Assembly (NCBI GenBank): GCA_030052745.1 | Contig: JANBVO010000031.1 | Coordinates: 124,001 to 188,000, forward strand | Length of the DNA: 64,000 nucleotides | Origin: Pleurostoma richardsiae | Lineage: Eukaryota > Ascomycota > Sordariomycetes > Calosphaeriales > Pleurostomataceae | Direction of reading: 5' to 3' | Notes under the pieces: generated by a model | Seen by the model: only the letters and a program-made list of their open reading frames with translations | Database searches by the model: none | Told to the model about the DNA's origin: nothing | Position numbers and translations under genes: made by a program | Shown here: piece by piece, positions 1 through 12,800 of the stretch | Layout: every line of letters starts with the position of its first letter | Numbering within the stretch: the stretch's first letter is position 1

Positions 1-2382
1 CTCCAAGCCGCGGATCTGCATATCCTGGTTGGCCCCAGGGTATGTCTCGCCGTAGGTGCCATTCTTCTCGACATCGTTACGGCCATTGTCCGAAGACGAG
101 GTCCGCTTGATGAGACCGTCGCTCATGTTGTGTCTGTTCTCTGTGTCTCTGGCTGCTGGTCGTGTTGGGTCGGGATGCGTGACAGGTATCACTCAAGTGC
201 CACGACAGGATGCCAAGCAGGGGAGGGAGAGGGAGGGGAGATGGAAGGGGGAGGACGGAGGGGACAGAGTGAGATATACCCTTCAGTCGGATCGCACAAA
301 TGCAAGGGTATTTCTGCCCCAATGGGTGTCCGTCCGCTCTGCCTGGAATCAACCCCCAAGCGTGCCCCGTTTCTTGAGAGCTTCCAGAAGGATGATCCAG
401 ACTTGGCCTGATCCACCGTGTCAGCGGCAGAGGTTGCTTGCAGTAGCACCAGCGGCTTGCCAAGTCGCCAAGAGCCCGAGGAGGCCCAGGCGGGCCATAC
501 GCCCAAGAGATATGGCTCCCGTATCAGTCCCACGATGGCATGCCATTGGACGCCATGTCTTGGCTAGATTAGAGCATGGCAGAGCTTGACTGAAGTTGCT
601 CGACTGGCAGCGCTGTCGCTACTCCAGCTGCTGGTGCTAGAGTGCTAGCGATGAGCATCGCCACATCGCCAGTTCCTCCGAGACACAGCCAGTCGTTGTG
701 GATATGAACATCGCCATCATCCTCCCGACACCGAAGACCAGACATGGAAAAGTCCAAGGCGATGGCTATCGGACGACCCTTGCGAGATCGTTACATCTCG
801 GAATCTGTCATGAGCATGCGCCCAGCAAGGGTGTCGTGCGACATCAGTGCTCCTTTACTGGAGAAAGACGCTGACGTTGGAGAGAACCCCTGTCTTGCTT
901 CCCATTCTTCCCCCTCCAAGCAAAATTTCCCCAATTTGGCCCCAGCCCCTCCCTCCGGGGCCATTTTTCTTTCTCTTCGAAATGATACGTTCAGGAGGAA
1001 TAGGCTTACGTACCGCGTACTGCAAGGCCGAGTCGCGAGTCGCAAGACAAAATCTGCCGGACCTGAGTTCGGTTGAGGCGCCAGCGGAAGGTCTCCCGCT
1101 GGCACTAAGCTGTGCCTCGCGTGTCATTCCCCGGACTAATCGATATGCTAATCTGCTTCTGCAAACCGAAGCTGTCGACTAGCGACGGCTCTCCTTCAGC
1201 CACCGCGTGCTATGTAGGCTAGAGAGAGGCTGTGTGTATCACAAGCAGGAACGGCGCGCACACGACCTCCTGCCAGTTGCAGATCAGGCTCTTCCCCGTC
1301 GGTCTGCCTTGCTCTGAGAACGCCTCGCGATACGCCAAGGAGCAGTCTAGAGAGCACCTAGGCTCACCGAGAGCAGCAGTCGCAGAATTCGTGCACGTCA
1401 TCCCAGAGTATCACTAACCGGTGTTTACGATCACTAAACCACGCTGCCACAAGTCCCCTTGCCCTCTGCCAATCTGCCTGCATCTTCTCTGTAACCGAAC
1501 CCGCTTTGTTCCCACTGCGACTACAACGTTCTGTGTAGAACGTCAGCCAACCTGTGGAGACGGCTTTCTGCCTGCCAAGCTTCTTATCTTCCAGAAACAG
1601 AAGGTGCAATGTTCATTTGCCCGCGCTTATTTTTCCTCAGGCGAGGGATAGCGTGAGGCCATCGCCAAGCTCGCTGCCGAGGCACTTAACCGCTTGGCAC
1701 CGGGTACGCCGACTCCCTTATCGCGCGCTGAATTACTTGACCGTTCAATCTGGAGAAACGATGACGAAAGCATTTGGCGGTTCTTGAAAGACGGTTGTGT
1801 CCCGGATGAAAATGGCTGGAATTTCACTTGCCCGGGGAGAGTCACCGATAGAGAGCTCTATGGTGAAGAAGGTCGCTTGTTGTTGCCCCCACGATTGCAG
1901 CAAGTCAAGCCTGGGTTCCCTACGCTTACACTGCCATGCCCGGCTGAAGGTAAAACCTTGCGTGCATATCTAAGAATTCAGCGCAGCGTATGGAGGATTG
2001 GTGGGAATGACACGACAGCACGGCGGCTGATACTCAAGTTTCAACGTTGATTGACGCCCTTGATGACTACTTCATGGACCTCCGCTGACCTTCCATGGTT
2101 CAACAAAGTGATTATGAATATACGGCGACGGTTACTGACTCCTGGGAGCTCATGTCAAGGGCAGCTCAGCCTATCAGGGGCAGTGCTGTTAGTCTTCCCT
2201 GGATTGGGCCTTGAGATATCCCTCCAGTGACACAACCATTCTTGCACCCCACATCGGAGAAGATTATTCTCCGTTGATGTTAGGAGTGTCCTGACTCGCC
2301 ACACTCCGCTCTGCTGCTCGGCCTTCTCACTTGCCACTGGCTCATATTCCACAAATGTTCCACGTCCAATAACAATCTGTTA
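1..2382. other. Intergenic region, no supported gene
   Basis: Only short overlapping frames occur on both strands, with no domain, no splice-consistent chain and shifting reading frames. A 118-codon frame on the plus strand at 1694-2050 has protein-like composition, but an in-frame stop lies just upstream of its start and I recognise nothing in it; it could be a decayed gene fragment. Confidence 0.5.
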
Positions 2383-2454
2383 GGTCTTGTGGCTCAATGG
2401 CAGAGCGTCTGACTACGAATCAGGAGGTTCCAGGTTCGACCCCTGGCAAGATCG
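2383..2454 (+). tRNA. tRNA-Arg (anticodon ACG), no intron
   Basis: The 72 bases fold as a full cloverleaf. The acceptor stem GGTCTTG pairs with CAAGATC (one G-T pair). The D arm is GCTC/GAGC, the anticodon stem TCTGA/TCAGG holds the loop CTACGAA, giving anticodon ACG, and the T arm is CCAGG-TTCGACC-CCTGG. The discriminator base is G. A run of seven T at 2469-2475 follows, as expected of an RNA polymerase III terminator. There is no intron in the anticodon loop. ACG is read as ICG after editing and decodes CGU/CGC/CGA arginine codons. Confidence 0.96.
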
Positions 2455-2468
2455 GATTCGATTCTTAA

Positions 2469-2475
2469 TTTTTTT
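2469..2475 (+). terminator. Pol III T-run terminator of the tRNA-Arg gene
   Basis: Seven consecutive T residues begin 14 bases after the tRNA 3' end, the usual signal for RNA polymerase III release. Confidence 0.75.
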
Positions 2476-3714
2476 ACTCATTCTACAAATGATTAGCTGA
2501 CTGGCCGATGGTTCTTTCCTTGAGATATTCTCAGTTCCCCTTTTTTTTCTTCACTGGAGCATCATTATGCTCGTTTCTGCTGGTGCAGCTGATCCATCCC
2601 TCTCTCTTTGCATATAGCTTTCCTAATGTTTCCCTCCTTGGTATAGATAGCTTCACGCGAGTTCCGCGTCACCAACGGCGCCACTTCACATGTTGCATTC
2701 AACGAGCGCACTATGATGGCGCTAGAAATAGATAGAAGACAGGCAATACGAGAACTGAAATGGATTGAGCGATTGGTGCTCTCAGGTCGGCGGCTCAATA
2801 TGTAACGGTTCGATAAGTTGAGATTTGACCCTTGAAGGACTAGTCAACATTGCGTGTTGAAAGCTACTATGTATCCAAGATGGGCAGTACCGTGGCGCTT
2901 TCTTCTCGAAAGAAATACTACTGGGCAACTCTGGGCGGTCGCCGGGGCATGCATAAACAGAACCCTTGCAAGTAATTGCGCTAATAGTGAAGTGATGCTA
3001 CTCTGTCGAACTGCCTGAGCAAGAGAAGGGAACATGTGGGAAGGATCTTCGGAACTTGCCCGAAGGGGCGGGGATATTTCTTTTGACAGGCAGGTCCGAG
3101 CTTCTCGAGTAAGCCTCAAATCCAGGCACACACTCCGTTAACCGAGAGCCTATTGTCCAGGCCATGCTCTTAAGTCTCCTTCGCTGCAACCTCAAGGTGC
3201 ATCGAGAGTGGACATCAACTGCCATTTCCTCTCACCCTCACCAATGGAGAGTGGCTACCCGACTCCATGGGTGTCTTGTGGGTGGTACTCCCTTCAGCAC
3301 TGTTTCGAAACAGGGTGCTGGTCTCGATGGCTCGTTCCAAGATACTTACGTATGTACGTCGGTGGGTTTGGATGGTGGCTCCAATCCGACCTCACCTCGT
3401 GCAAGACATCCCTCTGCTACAGTTTACTGCCTCCTGGTCTAGGCAAGGAGGCCACGCTAGATGTGCTCATCACCCATAGAATGCAACCCTGACAAGTGAC
3501 TTCTGAGGAGGCGCTGCTGACCCGGATGGTAATATCACCGTTTTTATAGCTGCGTTGGATGACTTATCACTCTAAGTAACAATCCCATAAAGCCGTTTGG
3601 GCTCCGATCTTCAAAATGCAGCTCCCTCTAGATCTCCATTTAAAGTCTCTCGCTTTTGTTTATTCCGCATCCGCCACCCGGGGCGATGCGTCGGTGTAGC
3701 AGAAGCAGGCTGCC
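2476..3714. other. Intergenic region, no supported gene
   Basis: Frames here are short, mutually overlapping on both strands and lack recognisable domains or splice structure. The last 100-200 bases presumably contain the promoter of the rhodopsin-domain gene that starts at 3715. Confidence 0.5.
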
Positions 3715-5261
3715 ATGATGGGTTCTTTTGCAACTGAAGCATTTCTTCTGTTAGCTATTGGCCTCGTGGTAATCCTCCTTCGGAGCTATGCTCGGACAAG
3801 CAGTGTCGGCTTCCGCGGACTGCAGGCGGATGACTACCTGATGCTCCTCGCCGCTGTATGTCTCAGTTTCCAAGCCTCCCGGCAGGTTTCCCCCTAACAA
3901 TAGTTCTAGGTGGTATACTCTGCTCAAATTGCGTTGACCTACTCGGTCAGCGCCTCTTGGGATGGCCTGGCCAACAACTCTATGACGGACGAACAGAGAA
4001 GGAATCTCGACCCGGAAAGCAAGGAGTACATGATGAGGTGGGTCGAGAACGGGCGAGAGATCAAGAACAGGGGCTGATTATGCTGTGCCATAGGGTCAAT
4101 GGTTCAAAAGCTTTGGTTGCTGGCTGGTCCACATACATATTCTTGCTATGGATACTGAAGGCTGCTATGTGCACTTTCTTTCTCCGCTTGACTGTGAGAA
4201 AGCTTCGAAAGCCAGCAGCAGTCGCCCACTTGCTAATGAATTTACTAGGACGGCCTTGACTACACAAGACCCATCTACATTGGATTTGGATTGATCATTG
4301 CAACCTGGATAGCCGCGCAGTGCTCCATCATCTTCAGCTGCTACCCGATCAAGGACAACTGGCAGATATTCCCGGATCCCGGCAGTAGGTGCATCTTCTA
4401 TCATCTTCCCAATCTCAATCTTCGACTGGTGTGCTTACCATCTGGACAGATGCTTGCCAGCCCGCCGTGTCTCGCCCAGACATAGTCACAAACGTGGTGC
4501 TCGATATCCTTACAAACCTCTATCTCCTCTACCTTCCTATTCCCATTCTCTATCGTGCATCTATCAAGCCCTTCAAAAAGGCGAGCCTCATCATTCTTCT
4601 CTCCGGAGGCATCTTCGTCATAGTAGGGAGCATTGTCCGCAGCGTGCTGATCACCTCAGTAAGCTCCGTCCGAACTGTCTACCGCCGCATGCGCAGCTGA
4701 CCTGACGATCCCCAGAATCCCGATACCGCAGCCGAACAGGCCGGAGCTTGGGCTTGCCGCGAGACCTTCGTAGCCGTCATCACGACCAACCTGCCGATGC
4801 TCATACCTCTCGTGCGGGCCTGGTACCTGCCACTGGCACGCTACATGTCCGCGGACGGTGCACGAGGCCAGGATAAGATGGGTGGCTTCCGACTCGAGGA
4901 CAAGAACCCCCGGAAAGGCATGGGTGCCAAGTCACCCTATCCCCTTCCGGCATTCACGGAGAGCGAAGAGAGGATCTACCAGGCCGGAGTGCCCATGCGG
5001 AGCCCCACGTGGTCCAGGGCGCGTAGTCCGGCTTGGAGCATAGCCGTTAAGAAAGAGGTCAGGGTCGAGATCCAGCCACGGCCCCTTACGCCGGCAGGCG
5101 ACTCGATACAGAAAGAGGACAGCATGACCGACGTTGAAGGCTACCCTGTGGACCGGACACAGCGCAAAGAGAGTGGTGACTTACGGAGAATGTATAAGGG
5201 AAGAGAAAGCAGATGGAGCATGGCTTGGAGTGTGTTTTCTGGTCCGACGGGGAAAGACTGA
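3715..5261 (+). CDS. Fungal rhodopsin-domain (PTH11-type, non-CFEM) integral membrane protein
   Basis: Exons 3715-3855, 3910-4037, 4094-4193, 4249-4384, 4450-4658 and 4716-5261 join in frame to 419 residues; all five introns are GT-AG, and CTAAT is visible before the acceptor at 4248. The protein has about seven hydrophobic helices and the marks of the fungal rhodopsin domain: ADDYLML after helix 1, GWSTYIFLLW, a CQPAVSRPDIVTNVVLD stretch before helix 5, and a long polar C-terminal tail rich in charged residues. Members of this family are orphan plasma-membrane proteins, some related to the PTH11 receptor; ligands are unknown. The N-terminus lacks a signal peptide and CFEM domain, unlike the receptor at 39986-41592. 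Two adjacent ATGs occur; the first is used here. Confidence 0.85.
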
Positions 5262-5824
5262 CGACATGAGCGCAACGCGCATTGATGCAGCGCGGAAGAT
5301 CTACAAGACGGTTCCTGCTACTACACGTATCCTGGGATTTCCGTTAGCCACCCAACACCAGTAGCCAGCACCACGTTAGAGTAGGTGTAAAACTAGTTTG
5401 CCTTCCACAGGCTGTATCAATAGGGGGATGGGGGATCACACGGACGGTAAAACTAGATCATGGGTTATTGTTGGCTCCTTGGATCATTCTATATATATAA
5501 GACAAAGTAAGCTAATAGAGTCTATAATCTAGACGGTGAGAAAATTCTCCATATTCTACTTTGATTATTACGTCCTATCATAGGTTGCCTTAGTATTCTC
5601 GCCTCCTGACTGATGTAACACATGATGAATAGCCTGGACGACATGACCGAACATTTGTCACCACGCCCCTATGTTAGGCCGCTTGGCTGTTGAACGTCAC
5701 TACATGAGTTGAAAACATCGAATCAGACTATTTAGTAGATGAATCAAACTAGTCGGAGTACTCAAACTGAAAATGTCTATCGATAGGAGACGTTGTGGCC
5801 GTGAGACTTGCCGCATTAATTGCT
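5262..5824. other. Convergent 3' intergenic spacer
   Basis: This lies between the 3' ends of two convergent genes. It is AT-richer than the coding sequence, with a short TATATATATAA stretch near 5490-5500 and no supported frame; it probably holds both polyadenylation regions. Confidence 0.5.
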
Positions 5825-7853
5825 CTATGCCATCTTCTCCATGGTGTCAGACACTGACCCGCTCTGCACATCACGAACAGTCGTCCTCGCTGCACCCTCA
5901 GCCGCCACCTTCGACAAGACTTCGGTGTCCCCGTCCTGAGACATACCCTCGATGCAAGCCGTCTCGAACCCAGGTACGTCGCTCCAGTCGCCAACTCGGA
6001 CTCTCGCCTCCCAGTCAATCACGTCGTCAGCATCGACGGCACCGCCGGACAGGCTGTACCTAGGTGGGGCGATGCGGTTGAAGACCCAGAAGGTGATGAC
6101 GGAAACGAGCACGGAGAAGATCCAGTTAAGGGCATAGGTATAGGGCTGGGCGTCCCGGATGGACGGCTGTACCTGGTGAATGAAGCCAGGCAGGTTCGGG
6201 ACGTAGGCGCAGAGGAAGGCTGCGAAGGCACGCCAGTTGAGACCGTGGAAGAACCAGAACTTGCCGCCCTTTCTGGCGTAGAGGTGGCGGATGTCGAACT
6301 GCTGGCGTCGCACGATCCAGTAGTCGCAGATCAGGATGCCCGTCACGGGGCCAAGGATGGACGGGTAAGCGGAGAGAAAGTCTGTGAGAATGTTAACCAT
6401 GTTCGATATGTGAAGGCGAGCATATCATACTATAGAAGGTTCCCGCGTCGTACACAATCTTCCATGGGCAGACGATAATGGACAAAACGGCCACAATCAA
6501 GGCGCCGCGGACGTTGTCAATCCAGCGAGGCCAGAAGGATGACAGTGCGATGGCCACGGTGATCGTGTTGGCGGACAAGTTGATGCCGACAGTGGCGATG
6601 ATCCAGATCAGGGACGAGATGAAGACAGCAAAACGATTGTCCCACCTGGCAATGATCTCGGCGGGTGACCAGTAGGAGGCGCCCCAGATCTCCAGTGTGG
6701 CAGAGCAAGTGACGACAGCACAAATAACGGGGAGGATGCCAGTGCAGGGCATTGCGAGCGCTTGGATCCAGGTGTTTCCAGGACGTTTGGCGAAGCGGAC
6801 ATAATCGGGGACTGGTAAATCATGTAAGCATCTGAGTCAAGCCCGGAAAAAGAGATCGATCATACTGTTGGTAGTGATGGTGGCGAAGTAGCCAGCTGCG
6901 GTGCCAAAAGCCTTGACCCGCGTCCAGTTCTTGTCCCAGCCGCTGCCGGATAACACGGCAGCGTGTTGGATGAGAGGGCCGCCGTTGGGGACCCTTACCA
7001 GAGCCCAGATCATCATGCCGATGAAGAGCATAGGAGAGAGGATAGCCTTGACCAAGAAAAACCACTTCAGTTTATACATCGGAATCAAGGTAAAAGGCGT
7101 CTGGATGATCATGCCGATGAAGTAGCACAACAGGTCAGCGCTCGTGATTCCGGCGCTGGCCGGCAGCTTGTTGGGAATATCATCGAAGTCAGGCCAGATG
7201 GCACGGAGGAATTGATGGATACACTGGGCCAGATTCTGGAAGCCGATTGTTAGCTAATGAGCTCGAACAAGGTGTTAGTTGTGACATCACACACCACATT
7301 AAGGATAGCTAGCCACAAAAGAGCCATGAAGGCCCGGACGAAGACAGGAAAGTAACCCCCGCGAAGTCCCCACGACATGCGAGTTGACAAGGGGAAGCCA
7401 ATGTGATATTTGGTGGCGATGTGGCCGCCAAGGGCGAGGGCTATGCCGGTCAAGAAGAAGCCGCAGAAGGTGATGGGGACGATCTCGCGGAAGGTGAAGC
7501 CGAGGTCGACCAGGACCGATCCAAACTCCCACGTGGCTATGGTGAACTGGTCGGAGCACCAGTATGTGATGAAATCCCAGTTCTTCCAGATCCGTTGGTC
7601 AGGGGGCACGGGATCCAAGTCTGTAGACGTGAGCCTTGTTGTCTCTCTCAACGGGGACTTCTTAGTAACTACCTTTGTTAGAGCGGCCACTTCCATTGTT
7701 GAAGATAGAGTCCTGCTCGGGGAGAATCGCAATGTCGTGGAGCACATGGAGCTTGTTCTTCAGGCCCTTCGTCTTCCACAGGGTCTTGATGTTCTCCTTC
7801 CATAATGGGAGGTTTGGGAGTGGCACAGCCCACAAAGTCTCTCGTCGAGGCAT
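5825..7853 (-). CDS. NCS1-family (Fur/Fcy-type) nucleobase/cyclic-amide permease
   Basis: Minus-strand exons 7853-7673, 7620-7295, 7235-6866, 6811-6431 and 6381-5825 join in frame to 604 residues with about 12 membrane helices. Family marks are DLDPVPPDQRIWKNWD before helix 1, a Gly-rich helix 1 that binds Na+/substrate in relatives, GFPLSTRMSWGLRG, and ILICDYWIVRR near helix 10, followed by a long hydrophilic C-terminus. NCS1 carriers move uracil, cytosine, allantoin, hydantoin, thiamine or nicotinamide riboside with H+ or Na+ across the plasma membrane; the substrate here cannot be read from sequence. It is divergent from the dioxygenase at 8378 and heads a block of catabolic genes, so it probably imports the compound that block degrades. 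Confidence 0.9.
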
Positions 7854-8377
7854 CTTGATGAGCTAGATGAGTGTGAAAATAGTTGAGAAGCTTGGAGATG
7901 CCAATAATGAGTCGAGTTCAGGCTCGAATTTATATAGGCGAGGTTATCAAGCTGTCACCAGCTCGGACAGCAGGAAGCCCAAGACAGCCAAGATTCCCGC
8001 CTCCTGGCAGCACACGTCCAGACACGCAAGAGGACAATGCATCCATTCTAGTACGTCTTAGAGAGGCTCGTTATCTTGAGGCTGACTCTAGATTCAACCC
8101 GTCTCCGATGATGTACTAGCCATGTCCTTATCACTGGGCAAGTGGGGAGTGGCCTTTGCACTAAGACGGTTCTGGTGGTGTCGCGACGCTCACCCCTAAG
8201 TGGTAATAGTGCGATGTTAGTCTGGTCAGTCGTCCCAAGCGGCGGCCAGCGATGCGGCGCTGAAGGATCATGACCCTAACTCAGCTCGCCCATTTGAAAT
8301 AGCGGCTACTCTCCCGGACTCGGGACCATGGCCGTATATCGGTGGTGCATTGACGACGGCCGATCACAGTTGCCACC
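7854..8377. promoter_or_regulatory. Divergent promoter between NCS1 permease and 2OG dioxygenase
   Basis: The two genes share 524 bases of upstream DNA. It contains three HGATAR sites in reverse orientation (TTATCA 7944-7949, TTATCT 8071-8076, TTATCA 8128-8133), the recognition sequence of AreA-type GATA nitrogen regulators. It also has a palindrome CCCG-GACT-CGGG at 8313-8324, of the CGG-triplet type bound by Zn2Cys6 dimers. Binding is inferred only. Confidence 0.5.
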
Positions 8378-9603
8378 ATGTCGCCAGCAGTCGTTCCAGA
8401 TATCCACCTCCCAGTAATTGACTTCTCCCTCTTCACCTCTGGCTCTCCGGATGAAAAGCTCAAAACAGCTCGAAAGCTAGTCGATGCCTTCAAGACGGCC
8501 GGCTTTGTGTACCTCATCAACCACCCTGTATCTGATAGCCATGTCGAGGAATGCTTCGGATGGGTGAGTCATCTTGGAATTGCGAGGTGGCAAGAGACAG
8601 TATTGACGCCGCCTTGATAGAGCGAGAAGATTTTCCAGCTTCATCAGGGTGAGCTGACCAAGGACACGGTGCAACGGCCTCAGCCCGGCAACGGCGCCAA
8701 GAGCTACGTCGCCCGTGGTTATACTCCTGTCGGACTCGAGAAGGTCTCTCAGAACGAGTACTCCGACGGCAACCCAAAGTCGTTGCGTCAGGTTGAAGAT
8801 GTAAAGGAGCTCTACGATATCGGAGCGGATCGAGGTGCTCCCTCGCTCCGCGAACCGAACCGCTTTCCTGCCCCAGCAGTGATCCCTGGCTTTGAAGACT
8901 TCACGATCGAGTTCTTCTGGAAATGCCACGAGTTTGGTATGGAGATCCTCCGCGCCATTGCCATAGGCCTGGGCGTCGACGAGAACTACTTCACGAGTTT
9001 CCATGAAGACGCCGATCACCTTCTGCGGCTGATTCACTATCCCGCCGTCGAGCGCAAGCTGCTTGCCTCAGGTGCGAAGGCCCGCATTCCGCCCCACTCA
9101 GATTTCGGCTCTATCACGATCCTGTTCCAAGATGACGTCGGTGGTCTGCAGGTTGAGGATCGTAAAGACCCGGGAAACTATTGTAAGTGCCAAGCCCATC
9201 ATTAAGACCCGCCTCTTTCCGCTCCGCACTGTCTAACCAATATGCCAGTACCCGCGCCTCCGATTCAGGGCTCGGTGATTGTGAACATTGGTGACTTTCT
9301 GATGAGATGGTTTGTACATTGAATGCTTAGTTTGGCATCACTCAACTAACGACTCGTAATAGGAGCAACGACGTTCTGAAGTCGACACTTCATCGTGTGA
9401 TTGAGCCCCCGGGAGACCAGGTAGGCGCAAGCGACACTGAAATCACTCGGGAGCGATTCTCCATTCCGTTCTTCCTCCAGGCAGACCGGAAGAAGATGAT
9501 CCAGTGTGTCCCTGGCCTCGAAGGTCCGACCGGCCCGAAGTACCCTGCTGTGACAGCTATGGACTACTTGGCCATGAGGGTGGAAGCTACGTTCAGGAAG
9601 TAG
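8378..9603 (+). CDS. Fe(II)/2-oxoglutarate dioxygenase, isopenicillin-N-synthase type
   Basis: Exons 8378-8563, 8621-9182, 9249-9309 and 9363-9603 join in frame to 349 residues, the usual length of this family. The N-terminal DIOX_N segment begins LPVIDFSLF and contains AGFVYLINHPV. The catalytic barrel supplies the iron ligands HSD (in PPHSDFGSITILFQ) and the distal His (STLHRV), and RFS of the Arg-x-Ser pair that binds 2-oxoglutarate. The NIGDFLMRWSND turn is also typical. Such enzymes hydroxylate or oxidise small molecules; fungal relatives include thymine 7-hydroxylase-like and many uncharacterised proteins. It is divergent from an NCS1 permease and next to the LamA-like gene, which suggests it oxidises the imported ring compound. 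The substrate is unknown. Confidence 0.88.
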
Positions 9604-9832
9604 ACTTTGTAACACTTGATATTTTAGAGAATGTAATAGTCCCACTATTCTGGTCATGATACCCCTACACCAGTATGACCCCTGCGTGGGAATAGTAACT
9701 AGGAGAGATCCTCTTCCCCGTGTCTTTGAAGGAAGATAAGAAAAAGTGGCAGCACCTCCATTTCATATGCGGCAATAGAAGCGATGACAGCTACTTTAAT
9801 ATCTGAAGGTAGATTATATTATGCTATCCGCA

Positions 9833-12800
9833 TCATGCAGCTACAGGATCAAGAAGCATGAGAGCCTCCCCAGCATCAACGAGATCGCCGACCTCTTTCA
9901 AGAGCTCGACCACCTTGAAGCCCTTGGTAATCGATCCATTGGAAGAATTTGGTGCCCTAGGTGCGTGTATAGCGATCTCCATCTTCATCGCTTCTAAGAC
10001 GGCCAGGACAGGGCCAATCCCCTTGTCACTACCCGTTGCGACGGTCTCTCCCTTTTGCACGACAACTTTCCAGACGCGTGAGTTCATGGTTGACGTGACT
10101 TTCACGAGATTGGGATCTATATACACAGGGTTTCAATTAGTCTTGTTTCGAAAGTTTCTAAGGGGATTGATGTCGGTATCACCATATTCTGTCACAAGTG
10201 TCTCTTTCGTGGCAGTCTCGTTCGCTGCTGACTCCTCTTTCCATTGCTTCAGCAAGGCGGCTTCATTTGAAAGCTCTACAGCGGTGCACGCCGCTTGAAT
10301 GTCGCGGAGGCGGGCGACTTCACTGGCTGTATCTGCCACGAGTCGGTTGTATGTAGACATATCGAAGACAGTCTCCTGGATGTCGGGCTCCAGCAGGCCC
10401 ATCTTGAACTGCTTCACCAGTGAATCGTAGCGCTCTCGGTCGACGGAGTAGAAGACTATCTGGTCAAACGGCTCAAAGAACCATGGCTTCCCTGAGCGAT
10501 AGCCAGGTCTGCTGCCATACGTGTCCCAGCAGCATCCTGGAAGGGTCATACCCCAGAGACTAACATAACGTCCGATTAGGAGCCGACCAGAATCCAGAAA
10601 GGTATAATCAACTTACACGTATCCACCCGGCCTAGACTTGCGTTAGCGGGAGCTTGTGGAAAACGGTACAAAGATTGGTACTTACGATTCAAGAGGATAA
10701 ATGGATGAGGTCTGTCCACCTGTGCCGGTGGCTCCCGCGGGGGTCACCGTCCGAGACGGATTGTATTTCGGCACCGAAAGTCTTAGTCGAGGGTCGACCT
10801 GGATATAAATTGGCAGACCAGCCATCCACCCGACAGCATTCACGATCAAAGGCGTGCCGACGAATGCCCTCTCTACATCTGCTCTGCTGGCGAGGCCATT
10901 ACTTCGACGGATGAAATCCACGTTATCTGGGAGATACGCAGCGTAGGGCCGCTGCGCCTTCATGTACCTCTGGACGCACTGATGGATCTCATCGGCATCG
11001 AAGAGGAGAGGCAGGCGGATGATCCGGCTGTTGAACTTCGCCTCGTCCACTGTTGGCAAGGCCGATTCAACGTCGAGGATTTCGCGCACTGCTGCATTCT
11101 GGTCTATGATGTGAGGATCGTAATAGACGAGAATCGAACAGTTTTCCGGGACGCTGTTTCTTTCGAACCCCCGAGGCGGCTTTGAGCGTATCAGGTCCGC
11201 AACCTGCTGAACCCGCCCACGAATGTGGAGCTCGAAGACCTGATGGCCGTATTCGCAGAGGAGCCCCCTCTCTCCCGCTTGCCGTACGATGAAACGAGGA
11301 CCCGAAGCACTCGCAGCGCGTTCATAGAGGACACCATCGCCCGCCTGACGGTCAGGTGGAAGAGTCCAGTCTAGGGCTCTCGCGTTTGATTGGTCCCTAA
11401 CAGCCTGCAGCCACTCGTCTTTGCGCTTCTCCAGCTCGATCGCATCAGACCAGGTAATGGGACGGAAACGGATGATGTCGCCCGGTCTCGCCTGCCCTAA
11501 CCTCCATAGGTCCCCGTGGGCGACCGTATGAGTGCAAACGAAGCCGCTCTGGTTTGCTCCGTCGACTGGGAAGACGACAGCGGAGTCGCCTGTAAAACTC
11601 ACCCCGCCAAGGGGGTATCCGTAGCCGAGAACGTTGCTTGGATGGCTGCCGCCTTCGCCGCCCGTTGACCGCGCCCATTGTGGTGGAGGGCCATCCAGCC
11701 GAATTCCGCCCCGGTTGGAATTGAAAGAGACCTTCCACCTCGTGTCGAAGAGGTGTGCCTGTCCCTTAGGGGTGAGGAACTCGGTAGAGTGATAGGGACC
11801 GGGGAGGGAATACAAGCAAGGACTAGGGTCAATAAGCGGTATCAAGGCGGCAGGGAGCCTGAACTCTGGAAGCGATCGAACCTCCTCGCTCGCAACCCTA
11901 TCGAGGGAGATGAAGTCTCCTGTCCGAATCGTTCGTCCCTAGGTGGGTTAGCTTTGCAATGTTGCGTCTGATACCGTGCGAAGACGTACCTGATAGCCTC
12001 CCCACCCTGCTGCTGGCGTCGTGCTCTTCGAGCCCAGGTATTCTGCCCTAGAGATAGAGTCATTTAGTTGGTAGACTGCATGCACGCGAAAGGCACTACT
12101 CACACGCTTGTCAGCCCGCCACGGACTGCAAGGTAGGCTTTGGAGCCGACGCTGGTTTCGCCGATGGCAACAATTGAACCAGCGGCTACTGTATGGCGAG
12201 TCCACAAGTCCGCCGGCTCGTCGTTGATGGTGAAAGAGAACGGAGCACCGCAAAGTGCGATGGTAGCAGGAGAGTAGAACAGGATCCGAGGTCCTCTTAG
12301 AGTGATTTCGAAACCTTCCGTGGTTTGTGGGTTACCAGCGATTATATTGGCCACTCGTTGTTTGTTAGCCACGGGTCGCGAAACTGGACCACAGTAACTC
12401 ACGTCGGAAGGACACATCATCCATTGGGCCGGAGACCGGAACACCGCATGGAAGATTTACGCGCCCTGGGAGATCCTGGACTGTGGTGTATGCTCCCGGT
12501 TCCACGAACTCCAAGGCACAAGGACGATACGCGAAGCTTTTCTCCAAGGTCGTAGTCAGGGTATTGCCATCCTCGAAGTCTTCATTAATGAGTATGATAA
12601 CCTAAAAATGGGTGAGTCCGGTAGCATACCTTGATTACTCGACAATTGCAGAAGAAAGTCGACGTTTGTTGGTGGTCCTGCCGGAGCATGTCAGTATAGA
12701 TGCTAATTACTGCAAATAATGGGTCCTTGGCCACACCATGTATAACAGTATTCTGCAATGTCTGCTGGAGTTTGGAAATTGCGGTTTCTCTCGTCTTTGA

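Noticed and set aside
1694-2050. A 118-codon frame with protein-like composition
   Set aside because: No recognisable family, no start context and an upstream in-frame stop; kept only as a note in the intergenic entry.
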